The translations under genes and the position numbers were made by a program. Below, in pieces: positions 54,491-55,417 of a DNA stretch of 55,417 nt. The notes beneath the pieces were generated by a model. That model had not been told where the DNA came from. It worked only from the letters and a program-made list of their open reading frames with translations, and ran no database searches. The stretch is taken from the IMG/VR virus record IMGVR_UViG_3300025674_000052, positions 1 through 55,417 of that record; one strand, given 5' to 3'. The stretch's first letter is position 1, and each line of letters starts with the position of its first letter. The DNA is from a virus.

Positions 54491-55417
54491 TCGGGGTCGA
54501 TGTAGGTCTGAACGAAGTCGTTCGGGTTCGTCGTGTCTGTCGTGGAGTCGGTCCAGATCATGCTCCGGCGGATTGCAGTCTGCGCCGCGCCGAAGCTGTT
54601 CTCCGCGTTGCCGTCGTGAGTCCAGAGGCCCATCTCCTTCGTGCCTCGAGTGAACAGGCCCTCGACCACTTCGTCCACGCTCGAGCCCGTAGCTGCCAGC
54701 CCCAGGCACGCTCGCTCGAAGAGGTCGTTCAGGACAATCGTATCCGTGTCCACCTGCCGCACAGTCAGGCGCTTGATCCCTTCGATCACGTTCACAAGCG
54801 CCGTGCTCGTCCCCGTCCACTCGCTCACGTCCACGATGCGGTCGCGGCCCAAGAGCACGCCGAAGGTCTGGTCCGCGAAGGTGGCGATCTTGCCTGAGCC
54901 GCTATCGGTGACGACGCCCGTGGTCGTGCTCACCGCTCCGTCGCCCGAAGGCCCGACCGTGATCGTCTCCCCCGTCCAAGCGCTGGCGACGAACACCTGC
55001 CGATCCTGCCCCCCGATCGGCCCGATGAACGCCTTCAGCTCCACGTCACCCCCGCCGTTCGTGTCCACCTCGAGGCGCAGCCGGAGCTCCTCGCGGAACT
55101 TGATCAGCTTGAAGCCATCTGCCACGACTTGCTTCGCGAGGAGCGTAGGGACGCCCACGCTGCCGCTGGCGCCGAAGTTCATGCGCCAGACCTCGAGGTA
55201 GAGGTCGATCGCGCTGGCGTTCTTCAGCGGGTAGGCGACGAACAGGTAGCCGTTGACGCCTGCCACGCTGTATTCGTTCTCGGAGCTCGTCGCGCTCACC
55301 GCAGGATGCCCGCCGCCTGCTCGCAGGAAGACCCCGTTCCCGAGCCATCCGTTGTAGATCGGCACCGGGTCGATCGGATCCTGGCCGATCATGCTCCCCG
55401 AGAAGTTGGCGCGACGA
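54487..55417 (-). CDS. C-terminal part of an unidentified tail protein, truncated by the right edge
   Basis: At least 301 aa after Met at 55392; the frame stays open for eight more codons to the window edge, so this Met may be internal. Beta-rich with Gly/Ser/Thr linkers and a final helical section (about 205-285). The N-terminal PVPIYNGWLGNGVFLRAGGG part looks like the middle of a longer virion protein. It does not resemble the M-like C-terminus of the gene at 146-2257, although both are followed by the same small gene. Function unknown; tail-tip or adhesin is likely from context. Confidence 0.6.
   Translation of the reverse strand, partial: RRANFSGSMIGQDPIDPVPIYNGWLGNGVFLRAGGGHPAVSATSSENEYSVAGVNGYLFVAYPLKNASAIDLYLEVWRMNFGASGSVGVPTLLAKQVVADGFKLIKFREELRLRLEVDTNGGGDVELKAFIGPIGGQDRQVFVASAWTGETITVGPSGDGAVSTTTGVVTDSGSGKIATFADQTFGVLLGRDRIVDVSEWTGTSTALVNVIEGIKRLTVRQVDTDTIVLNDLFERACLGLAATGSSVDEVVEGLFTRGTKEMGLWTHDGNAENSFGAAQTAIRRSMIWTDSTTDTTNPNDFVQTYIDPD

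Noticed and set aside
1-55417. tRNA or other stable RNA genes
   Set aside because: I saw no cloverleaf-like segment with the usual T-loop GTTCGAAT-type sequence at a plausible intergenic place; nearly all bases are coding. A covariance-model scan would settle it.

Overview
The window is a tailed double-stranded DNA phage with a lambda-like long-tail (siphovirus) architecture and high GC throughout. Evidence for this is an HK97-type capsid, a portal, large and small terminase, a tape measure, a G/G-T frameshift pair, and recognisable M, L, K, I and J tail-tip genes. Lipoproteins with clear lipoboxes, strong AGGAGG ribosome sites and spanin-like genes suggest a Gram-negative host; I cannot name it. 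No integrase, excisionase or convincing lysogeny repressor was seen, so the phage is probably lytic. I saw no tRNA, rRNA, CRISPR array or insertion sequence.

Layout. Almost everything is transcribed leftward (minus strand). The late operon starts at 16202 and runs through a structural gene, portal-MuF fusion, prohead protease, capsid, decoration and connector genes, tail tube, G/G-T chaperones, tape measure and an M-like protein to the left edge. It continues from the right edge: a small duplicated tail protein, a 1550-aa L-like protein carrying four beta-helix modules, K, an I-J fusion, collagen-like fibre and lysis genes, ending at 39777. Positions 1-149 and 54342-54490 are near-identical, so the two ends either overlap or carry two copies of one gene.

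The replication and modification block (about 36961 down to 16291) holds an HTH protein, SNF2 helicase, several very small membrane proteins, a Cys-rich DNA-metabolism protein, an archaeo-eukaryotic primase, a UvrD-like helicase, a beta-helix protein, a RuvC-like resolvase, two ParB-methyltransferase fusions, a third ParB-domain protein, both terminase subunits, a C5 cytosine methyltransferase and a cluster of small early-type genes. No DNA polymerase is present, so the host replisome is presumably used.

Two rightward islands interrupt this. One is 20829-21761: a PPC-domain lipoprotein and a small gene. The other is 37162-39793: a CobS/MoxR-type AAA+ ATPase, a partner with a possible VWA-like region, and a small protein.

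Regulation. A promoter-like element occurs seven times with an invariant 17-bp spacer (TTGCGR, then a GAnRGT -10 box). An A-rich box lies upstream and, in most copies, a short hairpin follows. It precedes small early genes and both rightward islands but not the late operon. The late operon sits behind a strong terminator at 16236-16268, which suggests antitermination or read-through control. Most leftward genes are coupled by ATGA, GTGA or TGATG overlaps.
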